A stretch of 11,987 bases of DNA from Synergistaceae bacterium (GCA_031270755.1 JAISWV010000388.1:1-11987), one strand, 5' to 3'. Shown: positions 1-6,963, counted from the first letter of the stretch. Notes: generated from the sequence alone by a model not told the origin. Translations and numbers: made by a program.

Positions 1-1
1 A

Positions 2-376
2 CAGGAAGACCTGGAACGGGTGCTCGAGCTCTTTCCCGCGATAAAGACAAGGATGACGCAGCCTGCCGGGACCTTGTCGGGCGGAGAGCAGCAGATGCTC
101 GCTTTCGGAAGAGCGTTGATGACCAACCCCGATCTGATATTGATGGACGAACCTTCCATGGGACTGGCGCCGATTGTCGTGGACGAGGTTTTCGACATCA
201 TACGGGAAGTGTGCTCCATGGGAAAAACGATCCTGCTGGTGGAGCAGAATGCGGCTTTGGCACTGGAAATCGCCGGCCAGGCCCACGTCCTGGAATTGGG
301 GCAGATCGTCTTGTCCGGAGCGGGAACGACGCTGCTGAACGACCCGGAAGTCAAAAAGGCATATCTGGGGCTCTAA
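2..376 (+). CDS. livF: Branched-chain amino acid ABC transporter ATPase, LivF type (3' part only)
   Basis: This is the C-terminal 124 codons of an ABC ATPase; the frame is open to the left edge, so the true start and the Walker A region lie outside the window. Visible in order are the ABC signature LSGGEQQ, the Walker B stretch LILMDEPS, the D-loop region MGLAP, and the switch histidine region replaced by LLVEQN. The EQN form and the ending KKAYLGL are typical of LivF, the second ATPase of high-affinity leucine/isoleucine/valine importers; family length is about 235 residues. It would act on the inner face of the cytoplasmic membrane, powering uptake with LivG, LivH and LivM, which should lie to the left. 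The gene ends 63 bp before the convergent rnhA stop, and I see no convincing terminator in that gap. Other amide or urea importers of the same subfamily remain possible, because the ATPase alone does not define the substrate. Confidence 0.9.
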   Translation, partial: QEDLERVLELFPAIKTRMTQPAGTLSGGEQQMLAFGRALMTNPDLILMDEPSMGLAPIVVDEVFDIIREVCSMGKTILLVEQNAALALEIAGQAHVLELGQIVLSGAGTTLLNDPEVKKAYLGL

Positions 377-439
377 GAATCTGACGAACGTAAGCAGCTC
401 CTCCCTTTAGACCTCCGGTTTTTTTCGAGCCCCTGAGGG

Positions 440-910
440 TCAGGTCCTATTGCCGGCGATAAATTCGTCCTTCGCCTTTTGGACCAGGGCGTCGCATCGA
501 TTGTTGTAACGGTCCGATGCATGTCCTTTGGTCCATTGCCACTCCACTTCGTGGGTCTGAGCGAGAATCAGGAGCTCTTCCCACAGGTCTTGGTTCAAGA
601 CGGGTTGTTTGCCCGAGGTTTTCCAGCCGTTTTTTTGCCACTTGTCCAACCAAGCTTGAGTGAACGCGTTTTTCAAGTACATGGAATCGGTGTGTAATTC
701 GACGCGGCACGGATATTTCAGGGCCTTCAAAGCCCTGATCGCCGCCGTCAGTTCCATGCGATTGTTGGTGGTATCGGGCTCGGCCCCGTGGATTTCTCGT
801 TCGCGATTGCCGTGTGCCGGTGAAATCAGAACCGCGGCCCATCCTCCCAACCCAGGATTGGGCGTGGCTCCGCCGTCCGTATAAATCACCACCTGTGTGT
901 TTTTCCCCAT
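440..910 (-). CDS. rnhA: Ribonuclease HI
   Basis: A 156-residue protein, almost the length of the E. coli enzyme (155). It cleaves the RNA strand of RNA-DNA hybrids in the cytoplasm, removing R-loops and primer remnants. All catalytic residues of the family are visible: Asp12 in YTDGG, Glu53 in NRMEL, Asp75 in TDSMY, His130 in KGH and Asp140 in RCD. The tryptophan- and lysine-rich segment at residues 87-101 corresponds to the basic handle region. The frame stays open upstream to 1216, but the ATG at 910 is chosen because residue 1 then matches the family N-terminus and AAAGG/GGAGGGG purine tracts precede it. A good sigma-70-like promoter lies 47-75 bp upstream. The gene is divergent from the 73-codon ORF at 1086. 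Confidence 0.96.
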   Translation of the reverse strand: MGKNTQVVIYTDGGATPNPGLGGWAAVLISPAHGNREREIHGAEPDTTNNRMELTAAIRALKALKYPCRVELHTDSMYLKNAFTQAWLDKWQKNGWKTSGKQPVLNQDLWEELLILAQTHEVEWQWTKGHASDRYNNRCDALVQKAKDEFIAGNRT

Positions 911-956
911 GACTGTGACCTTTCCTTTCCCCTCCGTATGGTTATGCAACCCGTAT

Positions 957-985
957 AAAATACGCAATGACACCGTAACAGTCAA
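957..985 (-). promoter_or_regulatory. Predicted sigma-70-type promoter of rnhA
   Basis: Read on the minus strand, a -35 box TTGACT (985-980) is followed by a 17-bp spacer and a -10 box TATTTT (962-957). The -35 matches consensus at five of six positions and the spacing is optimal. It lies 47 bp upstream of the rnhA ATG. Confidence 0.6.
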
Positions 986-1003
986 CTGCCGACCGCTCGT
1001 TGG

Positions 1004-1018
1004 GGGACATCTTGTCCC
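1004..1018. promoter_or_regulatory. 15-bp palindrome between divergent promoters (candidate operator)
   Basis: The sequence GGGACAtctTGTCCC has perfect 6-bp arms around 3 bases. It sits upstream of the rnhA -35 box and upstream of the putative -10 of the plus-strand small ORF, where a shared operator would be expected. No T-tract follows on either strand, so a terminator is unlikely. The binding protein is unknown. Confidence 0.35.
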
Positions 1019-1048
1019 TTCATATTTCCCTTTGAAAAGGATTATACT
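1019..1048 (+). promoter_or_regulatory. Possible promoter of the 73-codon ORF
   Basis: A good -10 hexamer TATACT (1043-1048) lies 38 bp before the ATG at 1086. The best -35 at normal spacing, TTCATA at 1019-1024 (18-bp spacer), is weak, so the promoter may need an activator or be only modest in strength. Confidence 0.35.
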
Positions 1049-1085
1049 TTCTTTTGCAAAAACTTGATTCAAGGAGGTTTTGGAA

Positions 1086-1307
1086 ATGTGGATTTTGTCG
1101 AGTTTCGTGTTTGCGCCGCCGTTCGTTCTTCTTGTCCTTGTGGACGGCAGCGTGAGACCTTCCGCCGCCGTGAAGCTCGCCGACCTGGTGAAACTGGGAG
1201 GCGAGAGACCCCTCAACCTGACCTACAGCAAGAGCGTCCGATTCATCCTGGCCAACGAGAGCGGCAAAACCGCAACTCTGGCCAAGCTGTCGATCTTTGT
1301 CCGGTGA
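1086..1307 (+). CDS. Small hypothetical protein, probably membrane-anchored or secreted
   Basis: A 73-residue ORF with ATG at 1086, preceded by AAGGAGG (1071-1077) at an ideal 8-bp spacing. This is among the strongest ribosome binding sites in the window, and it supports real translation. A TTG two codons earlier is in frame but too close to the Shine-Dalgarno. Residues 2-20 are hydrophobic (WILSSFVFAPPFVLLVLV) and have no basic residue before them, more like a short membrane anchor than a classical signal peptide. The remainder alternates charged and beta-prone segments and ends in KLSIFVR. I do not recognise the family. It lies divergent from rnhA and convergent with the antiporter gene, and is closed by the stem-loop at 1333-1363. 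A spurious ORF opposite the rnhA leader remains possible. Confidence 0.55.
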   Translation: MWILSSFVFAPPFVLLVLVDGSVRPSAAVKLADLVKLGGERPLNLTYSKSVRFILANESGKTATLAKLSIFVR

Positions 1308-1321
1308 TCGTGGAAACGTGG

Positions 1322-1363
1322 AAAAAATTCGAGCTCAGGGGGATTGTATTCGCACCCCTGAGC
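1322..1363 (-). terminator. Rho-independent terminator downstream of the antiporter gene
   Basis: Arms GCTCAGGGG (1333-1341) and CCCCTGAGC (1355-1363) are perfect complements around a 13-base loop. Read on the minus strand, the stem is followed by TCGAA and six T residues (1327-1322), the expected layout for ending the minus-strand antiporter transcript. The plus strand lacks a T-run after the stem, so termination of the small ORF there is less certain. Confidence 0.7.
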
Positions 1364-1428
1364 CTCTCATATTGAATGATAAATTCACACAAAATTTTGC
1401 TTTTCGGTCATACCTCCGCCTCGGCTCG

Positions 1429-2847
1429 TTACCATCCGATATACTGCAATATCGTGATGGCCGTGGAGGCAAGGATCAGCTGGAGAATCAAAAGAGGCAG
1501 GAACCACTTGGCGTAACGCGGGTAAGGGAATTTCGCCAGGGCAAGGGAACTCATGAGAACGCCGGCGGTGGGGAAGATGCAGTTGGTGAACCCGTCTCCG
1601 AACTGGAAGGCTTGGACGGCCACCTGCCGCGTGATGTGCGCCAGGTCCGCTATGGGAACCATGAGCGGCATGACCGCCACGGCCTGCCCAGAGCCCGACG
1701 GGATGAAAAAGTTGATCAGGACGTTGACGTAGAACATCACGTTGGCCCCAACGATGGGGCCATAGTAGGATATAGGCTGGGACAGATAGTAGACGATGGA
1801 GTCGATAATTTTGCCGTTGGTCATGACCACGGAGATCGCGCGCGAAATACCGATGACGAACGCGCCCGCGACCATGGTCCCGCAGCCCTTGATGAACTCC
1901 GTACAGGTCCCGTTGACGCCCAGCCCTCCGATAAGCCCCGTGAAAACAGCCATTGCCAAAAACGTTGCGGAATACGCCGGAATTCCCCAGTTCCATTGGA
2001 TAGAGCCCAGGATGATCGCGCCGAAGCTGAGCACCGCGATGGCGATGCACGCCTTGTGCCTCCAGGTGAAGGGCTCGCATTCGTCGAAATTCTGGTCGGA
2101 ACCGTATATCTCCGCAAGTTCCACACCGTCTTCATAGAGCAAGCTCGAAAGAGGATCTTTTTTAACGCGTTTTCCGTAGGCCGCAATCCACCAGAACGAC
2201 AGCAGCAGATTGACGGCATGGAAGAGAAGCCGAACGTAGAGCCCGGAGAATTTCTCCAGTTCCGCTATGTCCTGGGCGATACCGATGGTGAAAAGATTGG
2301 CCCATCCAACGTTGAAGCCCGCATATGCCCCCAAGTAGATCATGCCGAACCCCACGACGTTGTCGAACCCCAAGGCCCTGGAAAGCAACAGCCCCAAGGG
2401 CAAAAGCGCCAGAGTCGTGTTCGCGAACGCGCCCGTTGCGCCTCCGATGGACATAAAGAGCATCACGGCGAAAATAGCCGCGTTTTCTTTTCCCGCGACC
2501 TTTTTCAGGATACGCTGAAAAGCGACGCGGACTGTCCCCGTTTTTTCGAGAATGTAGATCGCCGCGCCACAGAAAAAGACCATGAAAATCATTCCGCCCG
2601 ATTGAGTGAACCCCGTGTCCAGTGCCGAGAAAATTTTCCAAAGGGCTTGCGGCGCAGGTTGGACTTCATGGTAAGTGCCAGGTACTACCTGATTTTGTTT
2701 CATTCCGGCAACTGTCGTCACTTTGCGCTCGAATTCGCCTGCCGGGATGAGCCAAGTAAAAACGATCGCGACCACTACCGTTAAAAACAGGAAAGAAAAA
2801 ACGTGAGGAAACTTCCGCTTAGATGCTGCCGTATTGCTGTTTGCCAT
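1429..2847 (-). CDS. yfcC: YfcC-family basic amino acid antiporter / C4-dicarboxylate-type carrier
   Basis: A 472-residue polytopic inner-membrane protein of the DcuC-like (C4-dicarboxylate anaerobic carrier) superfamily. The first membrane helix is followed by the YfcC-typical WLIPAGEFER. Further hallmarks are GGATGAFANTTLALLPLG in the first half and the C-terminal signature PSGSGQAVAVMPLMVP followed by FGDGFTNCIFPTAG. About twelve hydrophobic segments can be traced, with a charged cytoplasmic loop around residues 215-250. Members are annotated as arginine/ornithine or other amino acid exchangers, but experimental substrates are few, so the substrate is inference. The ATG at 2847 is preferred over an in-frame TTG at 2853 because AAGGAG lies 9 bp upstream of it. 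It is separated from the accessory operon by the terminator at 3032-3052 and has its own AT-rich leader. Ureide or amino acid catabolism would suit the neighbours. Confidence 0.88.
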   Translation of the reverse strand: MANSNTAASKRKFPHVFSFLFLTVVVAIVFTWLIPAGEFERKVTTVAGMKQNQVVPGTYHEVQPAPQALWKIFSALDTGFTQSGGMIFMVFFCGAAIYILEKTGTVRVAFQRILKKVAGKENAAIFAVMLFMSIGGATGAFANTTLALLPLGLLLSRALGFDNVVGFGMIYLGAYAGFNVGWANLFTIGIAQDIAELEKFSGLYVRLLFHAVNLLLSFWWIAAYGKRVKKDPLSSLLYEDGVELAEIYGSDQNFDECEPFTWRHKACIAIAVLSFGAIILGSIQWNWGIPAYSATFLAMAVFTGLIGGLGVNGTCTEFIKGCGTMVAGAFVIGISRAISVVMTNGKIIDSIVYYLSQPISYYGPIVGANVMFYVNVLINFFIPSGSGQAVAVMPLMVPIADLAHITRQVAVQAFQFGDGFTNCIFPTAGVLMSSLALAKFPYPRYAKWFLPLLILQLILASTAITILQYIGW

Positions 2848-3030
2848 ATCCAATTGCTCCTTTACAAGATTTTGCAGATCGACCTTATGATACCAAAAAT
2901 AAAGAAAGTTCTAACCCGTATATTGACGAATATAGAATTCTGAATTAATTAAAAAATAACTGCAATTTTATAGAGATAAATACAACCTCTTCTCGGACAT
3001 TCTTCGTGAGCCGCTACAAGATTGAACGAA
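2848..3030 (-). promoter_or_regulatory. AT-rich leader of the antiporter gene with a candidate operator
   Basis: This noncoding stretch should carry the antiporter promoter. On the minus strand the best candidate is TTAGAA, 16 bp, TATCAT (-10 at 2893-2888), about 40 bp before the ATG. Just upstream is an inverted repeat TATATTgacgAATATA (2919-2934), then AGAATTCT (2934-2941) and a run of A/T. These could be regulator sites. No ORF with a start and ribosome binding site is seen here. Confidence 0.3.
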
Positions 3031-3031
3031 G

Positions 3032-3052
3032 AAAAAACCGCCCATGAGGGCG
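3032..3052 (-). terminator. Rho-independent terminator closing the accessory operon
   Basis: On the minus strand, arms CGCCC and GGGCG (3052-3048 and 3043-3039) enclose a TCAT loop and are followed by one G and six T residues (3037-3032). It lies 102 bp past the stop of the 53-codon gene. Between the two (3053-3154) I see no supported gene. It marks the right transcript end for the minus-strand operon and insulates the antiporter gene. Confidence 0.75.
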
Positions 3053-3154
3053 AATTCGCAGGAAATTATTTTGCATACCAAAGGAAGTCCTCGAAAAAGT
3101 TATTCAAAGATTCAGAGAGTACGACACGGGCTTTAGAAGTTTAGAAATCGACCT

Positions 3155-3316
3155 CTATTTGAATTTTATGGACAATTTACCTTTGATGGTCACGTTGACT
3201 TTAATCGCTTCACCTCCATTCGGGTCAGGAATGGAAGTTTCCAAATTGACGTCAAGATTCTCCAAATCAGCGCCTGCTACGAGGCCTAACAATTTCACCG
3301 CCAAGGTTTCCCACAT
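3155..3316 (-). CDS. 53-residue hypothetical protein, last gene of the accessory operon
   Basis: A complete short ORF from ATG (3316) to TAG. It has an AAAAGG ribosome binding site 8 bp before the start and lies only 39 bp after the zinc-ribbon gene and before the operon terminator. The protein begins MWETLAVKLLGLVAGADLEN, a mildly amphipathic helix. It then has an acidic, proline-containing turn (ETSIPDPNGGE) and a beta-prone lysine-rich tail (IKVNVTIKGKLSIKFK), suggesting a helix followed by a strand hairpin. No signal peptide, cysteines or catalytic motif are visible, and I do not recognise it. The opposite strand is also open across this stretch but offers no start or ribosome binding site. 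Position and translation signals make it a probable functional member of the operon. Confidence 0.55.
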   Translation of the reverse strand: MWETLAVKLLGLVAGADLENLDVNLETSIPDPNGGEAIKVNVTIKGKLSIKFK

Positions 3317-3355
3317 TTAATATACCTTTTCTGACATTTTAGATGGGTCGAGCAC

Positions 3356-3793
3356 TCACGATTTGCGGATGTCGTCTTCGGTAATGCTGTTTCTAAAAGA
3401 ACATGCTGCACAAATCCACGAACCGTAACTATCGGAAAAACCGGGTTGTTTATTCAGCAGTGTTCCGCAGTTGTCACAATACCAGGCTACTCCTGAAAAT
3501 GAATCTCCCTTATCTACGTCCTCATCGAACAGAAATTGACCGCATTCCGTACAAGTCCATGTGCCGTAATAAGTATAGGGATTGAATCCCGGTTGTTCAT
3601 TTAGAACCGCGCCGCATTTTGTGCAAAAATATTCATCCCTATCCTCAACAACGCCCTTATCCTCAGCGACTAGAACTTGACCACATTTCATACAAGCCCA
3701 TGTGCTGACATTAGTGTCAAATCCTGGTTGTTCATTCAGAACCGCACCGCATTCCGGACAAACGGATTCTTTCATCTTTTCTTGAAGTGACAT
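3356..3793 (-). CDS. Triple zinc-ribbon protein
   Basis: A 145-residue protein made of three zinc-ribbon repeats. Cysteine pairs are at 12/15 with 34/37, 57/60 with 81/84, and 106/109 with 128/131. Each repeat follows CxxCGxxLNxQPGF, then W, then a second CxxC, so all twelve ligands are present. Repeats 1 and 2 are almost the same at DNA level around the LNEQPGF segment, pointing to recent internal duplication. Small rubredoxin-like ribbons of this type usually mediate protein or nucleic acid contacts rather than catalysis, and no other domain is attached. The frame is open upstream to 3871, but the ATG at 3793 is chosen because GAGGAGG lies 8 bp before it. A 107-bp gap from the PspA-like gene contains the short palindrome CGCCGGCG but no clear terminator. 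It is probably cytoplasmic and a partner of the preceding membrane-stress-like proteins. Confidence 0.8.
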   Translation of the reverse strand: MSLQEKMKESVCPECGAVLNEQPGFDTNVSTWACMKCGQVLVAEDKGVVEDRDEYFCTKCGAVLNEQPGFNPYTYYGTWTCTECGQFLFDEDVDKGDSFSGVAWYCDNCGTLLNKQPGFSDSYGSWICAACSFRNSITEDDIRKS

Positions 3794-3900
3794 AATAGCG
3801 CCCTCCTCATTCATATATATAACAGTTGCAACATCTCCACTTGGAATCATTGTTCTAACGCAACCGTTCAAAAGCGCCGGCGTTACATCGACACGCGCAT

Positions 3901-4449
3901 TTAAACGTTTTTGAGTCGGCTTAATTCCGCTTCAATGTCTGCGGCTGTCGCTCCCATGTACTTTTTAGCAAGAGAATCCGCCTCGCTCACCACCGGAGCG
4001 TACAGTTCCGCCTTTGCCTGCGCCTCACCCAGCATCCGGTTCGCTTTTTCTTCCATGCTGCTGAATTTGGCGCCGACGGACGACGCTTTGCTCAGAGTAT
4101 CGCCAATCTTGTTCAGCCTCTCGGTCGTTTTCGCTACCGCCATCGTAGATTTAATCTGAGCTTTGCGGTCCTCAAGCGTTTGGATATCCTCGACGAGTTT
4201 ATCGTGCATCTTCCTTATTTGAGAAGTGTTCTCAACGGCAATTTTTTTGTTGTCTTCGAGGGACGCGCGTTTTTCTTCCAGTTCCATGTATTTCTTGATA
4301 AAAACCTTCGCGTCTCCATCATTTCCAGCGTCCACCGCTTTCTTCGCGAGATTCCGGTATTTATGTATTTCCTCTTCATTCTCCTCATACTTAGGCCACT
4401 TTACGTCTTGTGTCGCGATTTCAAGGCAAAATCGTTGGCGATTGTCCAA
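3901..4449 (-). CDS. PspA/IM30-like coiled-coil protein lacking the N-terminal half
   Basis: Residues 28-165 match the second half of PspA/IM30 proteins: KKAVDAGNDGDAKVF, then MHDKLVEDIQTLEDR, then MAVAKTTERLNK, then FSSMEEKANRMLGEAQAKAE. The rest is charged coiled coil. Family members run about 220 residues; this ORF is at most 182 and lacks the N-terminal amphipathic helix and first hairpin that bind membranes and build ESCRT-III-like polymers. The longest frame starts with TTG at 4449 and overlaps the upstream gene by 49 bp in the -1 frame, with no good Shine-Dalgarno. Translation may therefore be coupled to the upstream gene, start later at a rare codon, or arise by frameshifting into a DUF697-PspA fusion; I see no canonical slippery heptamer. 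The likely role is membrane-associated scaffolding. The exact N-terminus is uncertain. Confidence 0.75.
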   Translation of the reverse strand: MDNRQRFCLEIATQDVKWPKYEENEEEIHKYRNLAKKAVDAGNDGDAKVFIKKYMELEEKRASLEDNKKIAVENTSQIRKMHDKLVEDIQTLEDRKAQIKSTMAVAKTTERLNKIGDTLSKASSVGAKFSSMEEKANRMLGEAQAKAELYAPVVSEADSLAKKYMGATAADIEAELSRLKNV

Positions 4450-5384
4450 CCAAGAATCTCAGTAATCGTTCCTGCAATCGCCCCGTTAATCGCCCATCCC
4501 ACACCAGGAACAAGAGCAAGAGCTACTTTTGAAAGAGCACGTCCCGCAAGCGGGGCGGCAACTGTTTTCAGCAGCGTCTCCGCATCCGTTTTTGTGAGTG
4601 TGTTGTCAAAGACTTTTCCCAAACCCAGTACCATCGAAACTTGTGCTCCTGTTATCGGGATTGCGTCCGCTACAGGTATTGGAACAAACGCAATGGCGGC
4701 GCAAGCAATACTGGCGCCGTGAATAATGGCGTGGCACCATAGCGACTGACTGTACGTCAGATTAGCCGAGGCTTTCGCCTTTAAATCCCGTACAGTGTCC
4801 TTTAAATCTGCTGGGATGACGGTATTTTCTTTCGCAATCTCTTCGCTGCTCATAAACGGAGCGAGGTAGTTATTCACAAATTCATACACCAGGGTACTGT
4901 ATTGCGCCTGATGGACAGGGCGATTCTTCTTATCGGTGAAGAAGTTCTTCATCCAATCATAGCTTTTGTTCACCCATTCAAGGCCTCCGGCAACGGAAAT
5001 TTCCGGCGGCACTACTACATCGGGGTAATCAAGCTGCAAACCTTTACAGTAATTCCTGAACTCTTTATAGTCAGAATAAGATAGAACGCTATCACTCGCA
5101 ATAATAACGCACTTGTTCCCGGACCAACCAATACGCTGTCCGAACCGTTCGTATTTCCATGATGCAATGTGGGGCACAACAGATTGACCAGAGGAATTGA
5201 CGCCTACGAAAATGAATTTTGCTCCCTCGAATACGATGTTAGCCAGAGAGGCCATATCACTGTATTCGTTGAGTGTACAGGATGTTACCTCTATGCCGTC
5301 TCGCGCTTTAACGAGCTTTTCAAGTTTCTGCGCATACTCCGAGATAGCTTCTTCAACCTTGACGATGAACAGCGTGTTCAACAT
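4401..5384 (-). CDS. Alpha/beta N-terminal domain fused to a DUF697 (YcjF-type) membrane domain
   Basis: A 327-residue protein with GGAGG 7 bp before its ATG. Residues about 215-320 look like DUF697, the domain of E. coli YcjF and of many GTPase-linked membrane proteins: small-residue helix IIHGASIACAAIAFVPIP, then ITGAQVSMVLGLGKVF, then ALVPGVGWAINGAIAG. The N-terminus is not the usual GTPase, and no GxxxxGKS P-loop, DxxG or NKxD is present. Instead residues 1-130 alternate strands and helices (TLFIVKV, IEVTSC, AKFIFVGVNSSGQ, NKCVIIASD, DVVVP), as in Rossmann, flavodoxin or TIR-like folds; I cannot place it in a named family. It lies 37 bp after the 501-residue gene and overlaps the PspA-like frame. 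It is probably an inner-membrane protein whose soluble domain senses a ligand or partner. The DUF697 call is firmer than the N-terminal one. Confidence 0.72.
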   Translation of the reverse strand: MLNTLFIVKVEEAISEYAQKLEKLVKARDGIEVTSCTLNEYSDMASLANIVFEGAKFIFVGVNSSGQSVVPHIASWKYERFGQRIGWSGNKCVIIASDSVLSYSDYKEFRNYCKGLQLDYPDVVVPPEISVAGGLEWVNKSYDWMKNFFTDKKNRPVHQAQYSTLVYEFVNNYLAPFMSSEEIAKENTVIPADLKDTVRDLKAKASANLTYSQSLWCHAIIHGASIACAAIAFVPIPVADAIPITGAQVSMVLGLGKVFDNTLTKTDAETLLKTVAAPLAGRALSKVALALVPGVGWAINGAIAGTITEILGWTIANDFALKSRHKT

Positions 5385-5421
5385 CCGGACGCCTCCATAT
5401 TTTGTCGAGTAGAAAGACGTA

Positions 5422-6927
5422 TCACTTCGCGATTCCGCTCATTTCATTGATAAGCCCCTGAGCGTCCTCCGCAATTTGCATCGCAAACTCGGCCGAAAGC
5501 ATTTCGGTCCCTAATTGCTTTGCCGCGTCGAAAAAATCTCTGAGGGTCGTATCGGTCGCGTCGACTACCGCTTGCTTCAGCTTGTTCTCAACTGTCTCGA
5601 ACGCTTCGGCAAGTTCCTTGTTCCCGCAGGTATATTTTTGCAACGATTTGGAAAGCGATCTAAATGAATGATAAATTGAGTCAGCGTCAGTCGATGTTTT
5701 TTTCGTTTTCAAGCTCAGTACAATTCTTTGAGCCAACGAGCGGTACTCGTCCGCAATCCTCGCCTTGCGTGTGTCTATTAGCTGTTTTTCGGCTAAGTCC
5801 GAATCGTCGGACCAAGGTAAGACATTATCTTCCCCGGCTATGGCACGAAGTTTATCGTATTCTGTCCTGCTGGATTTCGCAAAGTAGATTCTGCTCAACA
5901 GAATCCCATTGAGTCCCACATTATAGCCGTTAGCGATCATTTCACGCAGGGGGAGGATGACTTCGTTGATTTTTTTGAATTGGAGATTGATAAAAATGCT
6001 CTGTTGCAACACGTCATAGTTTTCACCAGCAAGGCGCAACGCCTGGTGCAGAAGTTTCTCCGCAAGACCGTCGTCAGGGGCAAGCAGAGAAATATGTTCA
6101 ATACAACAGGACGCGGCTATCACGTCTTCGCGCAGGAACTCGAAATGGCTCTTATGGAACGCGTCATACGCCTCGAGCGCCGCGGCTTTGTAGCCTTCTG
6201 AAAACGCGCTGTACTGTTTATCGCGAAAGACTTCCATAGCGGCGTTCCCTTTATGATACCAAAACGGTGGAAAAGCGGAGAACTTGTCGGACATAACGTC
6301 CAACCGTTCGTATCTCTTCAGCGGGTCTTCTTCCAGCAGCGCCTCGCTGTACCGAGAGAGCTGCTTTTCTGATAGCCTGTATTTATCGTCGAAGTCGTAG
6401 TCGGCAGATAACTTCCAAGTGGTTTCAAACAGTTGCGCTCTAAGCCCGTAAAGCTGCTCGATTTCGTGGCGTTTAAGCTGCCAAACGCTTATGTCTTTGT
6501 CAAGCGCATACTGGCTCTTATTACGACGATAGTTCATATAGCCTGTGCCGATTGCCGCCGCCGCCGCAATCGCAAGAGAAACAGCACTGCCGCCGGCGAT
6601 CAGCGCGCCCGGGCTGGGGATAGCCGACCATATCGCGTTCCTGAGCCTATGCTGATACATTTTTTCGACAATAACCAAATCGCCGGCTTGGATTTCAAGA
6701 TATGTCACTGTGTCGAGAATCCGCTTCAACACCTCAAGCAGAGCAGGATGCTTTACAAAATTCTGCAAGTTGAGATTATTGAGGATCGACTCGCGCTCCT
6801 GCTTCAAGACCACGATGTCTTTGCTGTCAATTATCTGCGAGATAGAAACGGCGCACAGGTTAAGCGCGAAAGCGACCTTCGCCTTTTCGTCCTGTGACGG
6901 TTGCGTTGTAATATTGGGGGATGTCAT
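5422..6927 (-). CDS. Hypothetical membrane protein with helical-repeat-like cytoplasmic region
   Basis: A 501-residue protein with GGAGG 8 bp before the ATG and 36 bp after the EEP gene. Residues 1-100 are helical and charged. One strongly hydrophobic segment at about 105-131 (SPGALIAGGSAVSLAIAAAA) ends in a basic patch YRRNK, so the larger C-terminal part should be cytoplasmic by the positive-inside rule. Residues about 140-360 are a run of amphipathic helices with TPR-like spacing and aromatic positions, for example FWYHKGNAAMEVF and LHQALRLAGENYDVL. The last 140 residues are charged helices, possibly coiled coil. I see no catalytic motif and do not recognise the family; TPR-like is inference from pattern. 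It could be the scaffold that brings the EEP enzyme, the DUF697 protein and the PspA-like protein together at the membrane. Confidence 0.65.
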   Translation of the reverse strand: MTSPNITTQPSQDEKAKVAFALNLCAVSISQIIDSKDIVVLKQERESILNNLNLQNFVKHPALLEVLKRILDTVTYLEIQAGDLVIVEKMYQHRLRNAIWSAIPSPGALIAGGSAVSLAIAAAAAIGTGYMNYRRNKSQYALDKDISVWQLKRHEIEQLYGLRAQLFETTWKLSADYDFDDKYRLSEKQLSRYSEALLEEDPLKRYERLDVMSDKFSAFPPFWYHKGNAAMEVFRDKQYSAFSEGYKAAALEAYDAFHKSHFEFLREDVIAASCCIEHISLLAPDDGLAEKLLHQALRLAGENYDVLQQSIFINLQFKKINEVILPLREMIANGYNVGLNGILLSRIYFAKSSRTEYDKLRAIAGEDNVLPWSDDSDLAEKQLIDTRKARIADEYRSLAQRIVLSLKTKKTSTDADSIYHSFRSLSKSLQKYTCGNKELAEAFETVENKLKQAVVDATDTTLRDFFDAAKQLGTEMLSAEFAMQIAEDAQGLINEMSGIAK

Positions 6928-6963
6928 ACTGGTTACCTCCTATATTCGATATATAAAAATGGT

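Noticed and set aside
432..444. Hairpin CCTGAgggTCAGG overlapping the rnhA stop
   Set aside because: Only a 5-bp stem; on the minus strand it is followed by an A-rich tract, and on the plus strand the T-run precedes it, so it is not a convincing terminator.
911..1216. N-terminal extension of RNase HI (open frame up to 1216)
   Set aside because: The ATG at 910 matches the family N-terminus, and the upstream region contains the predicted rnhA promoter and the divergent small ORF.
1297..2784. A 495-codon plus-strand ORF opposite the antiporter gene
   Set aside because: It is the complement of a clear YfcC membrane protein; its product is rich in charged residues and low in complexity, with no ribosome binding site.
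4401..4449. Programmed -1 frameshift between the DUF697 and PspA-like frames
   Set aside because: The overlap has the right frame relation, but I see no X XXY YYZ slippery heptamer in the upstream frame; kept only as a possibility under the PspA-like entry.
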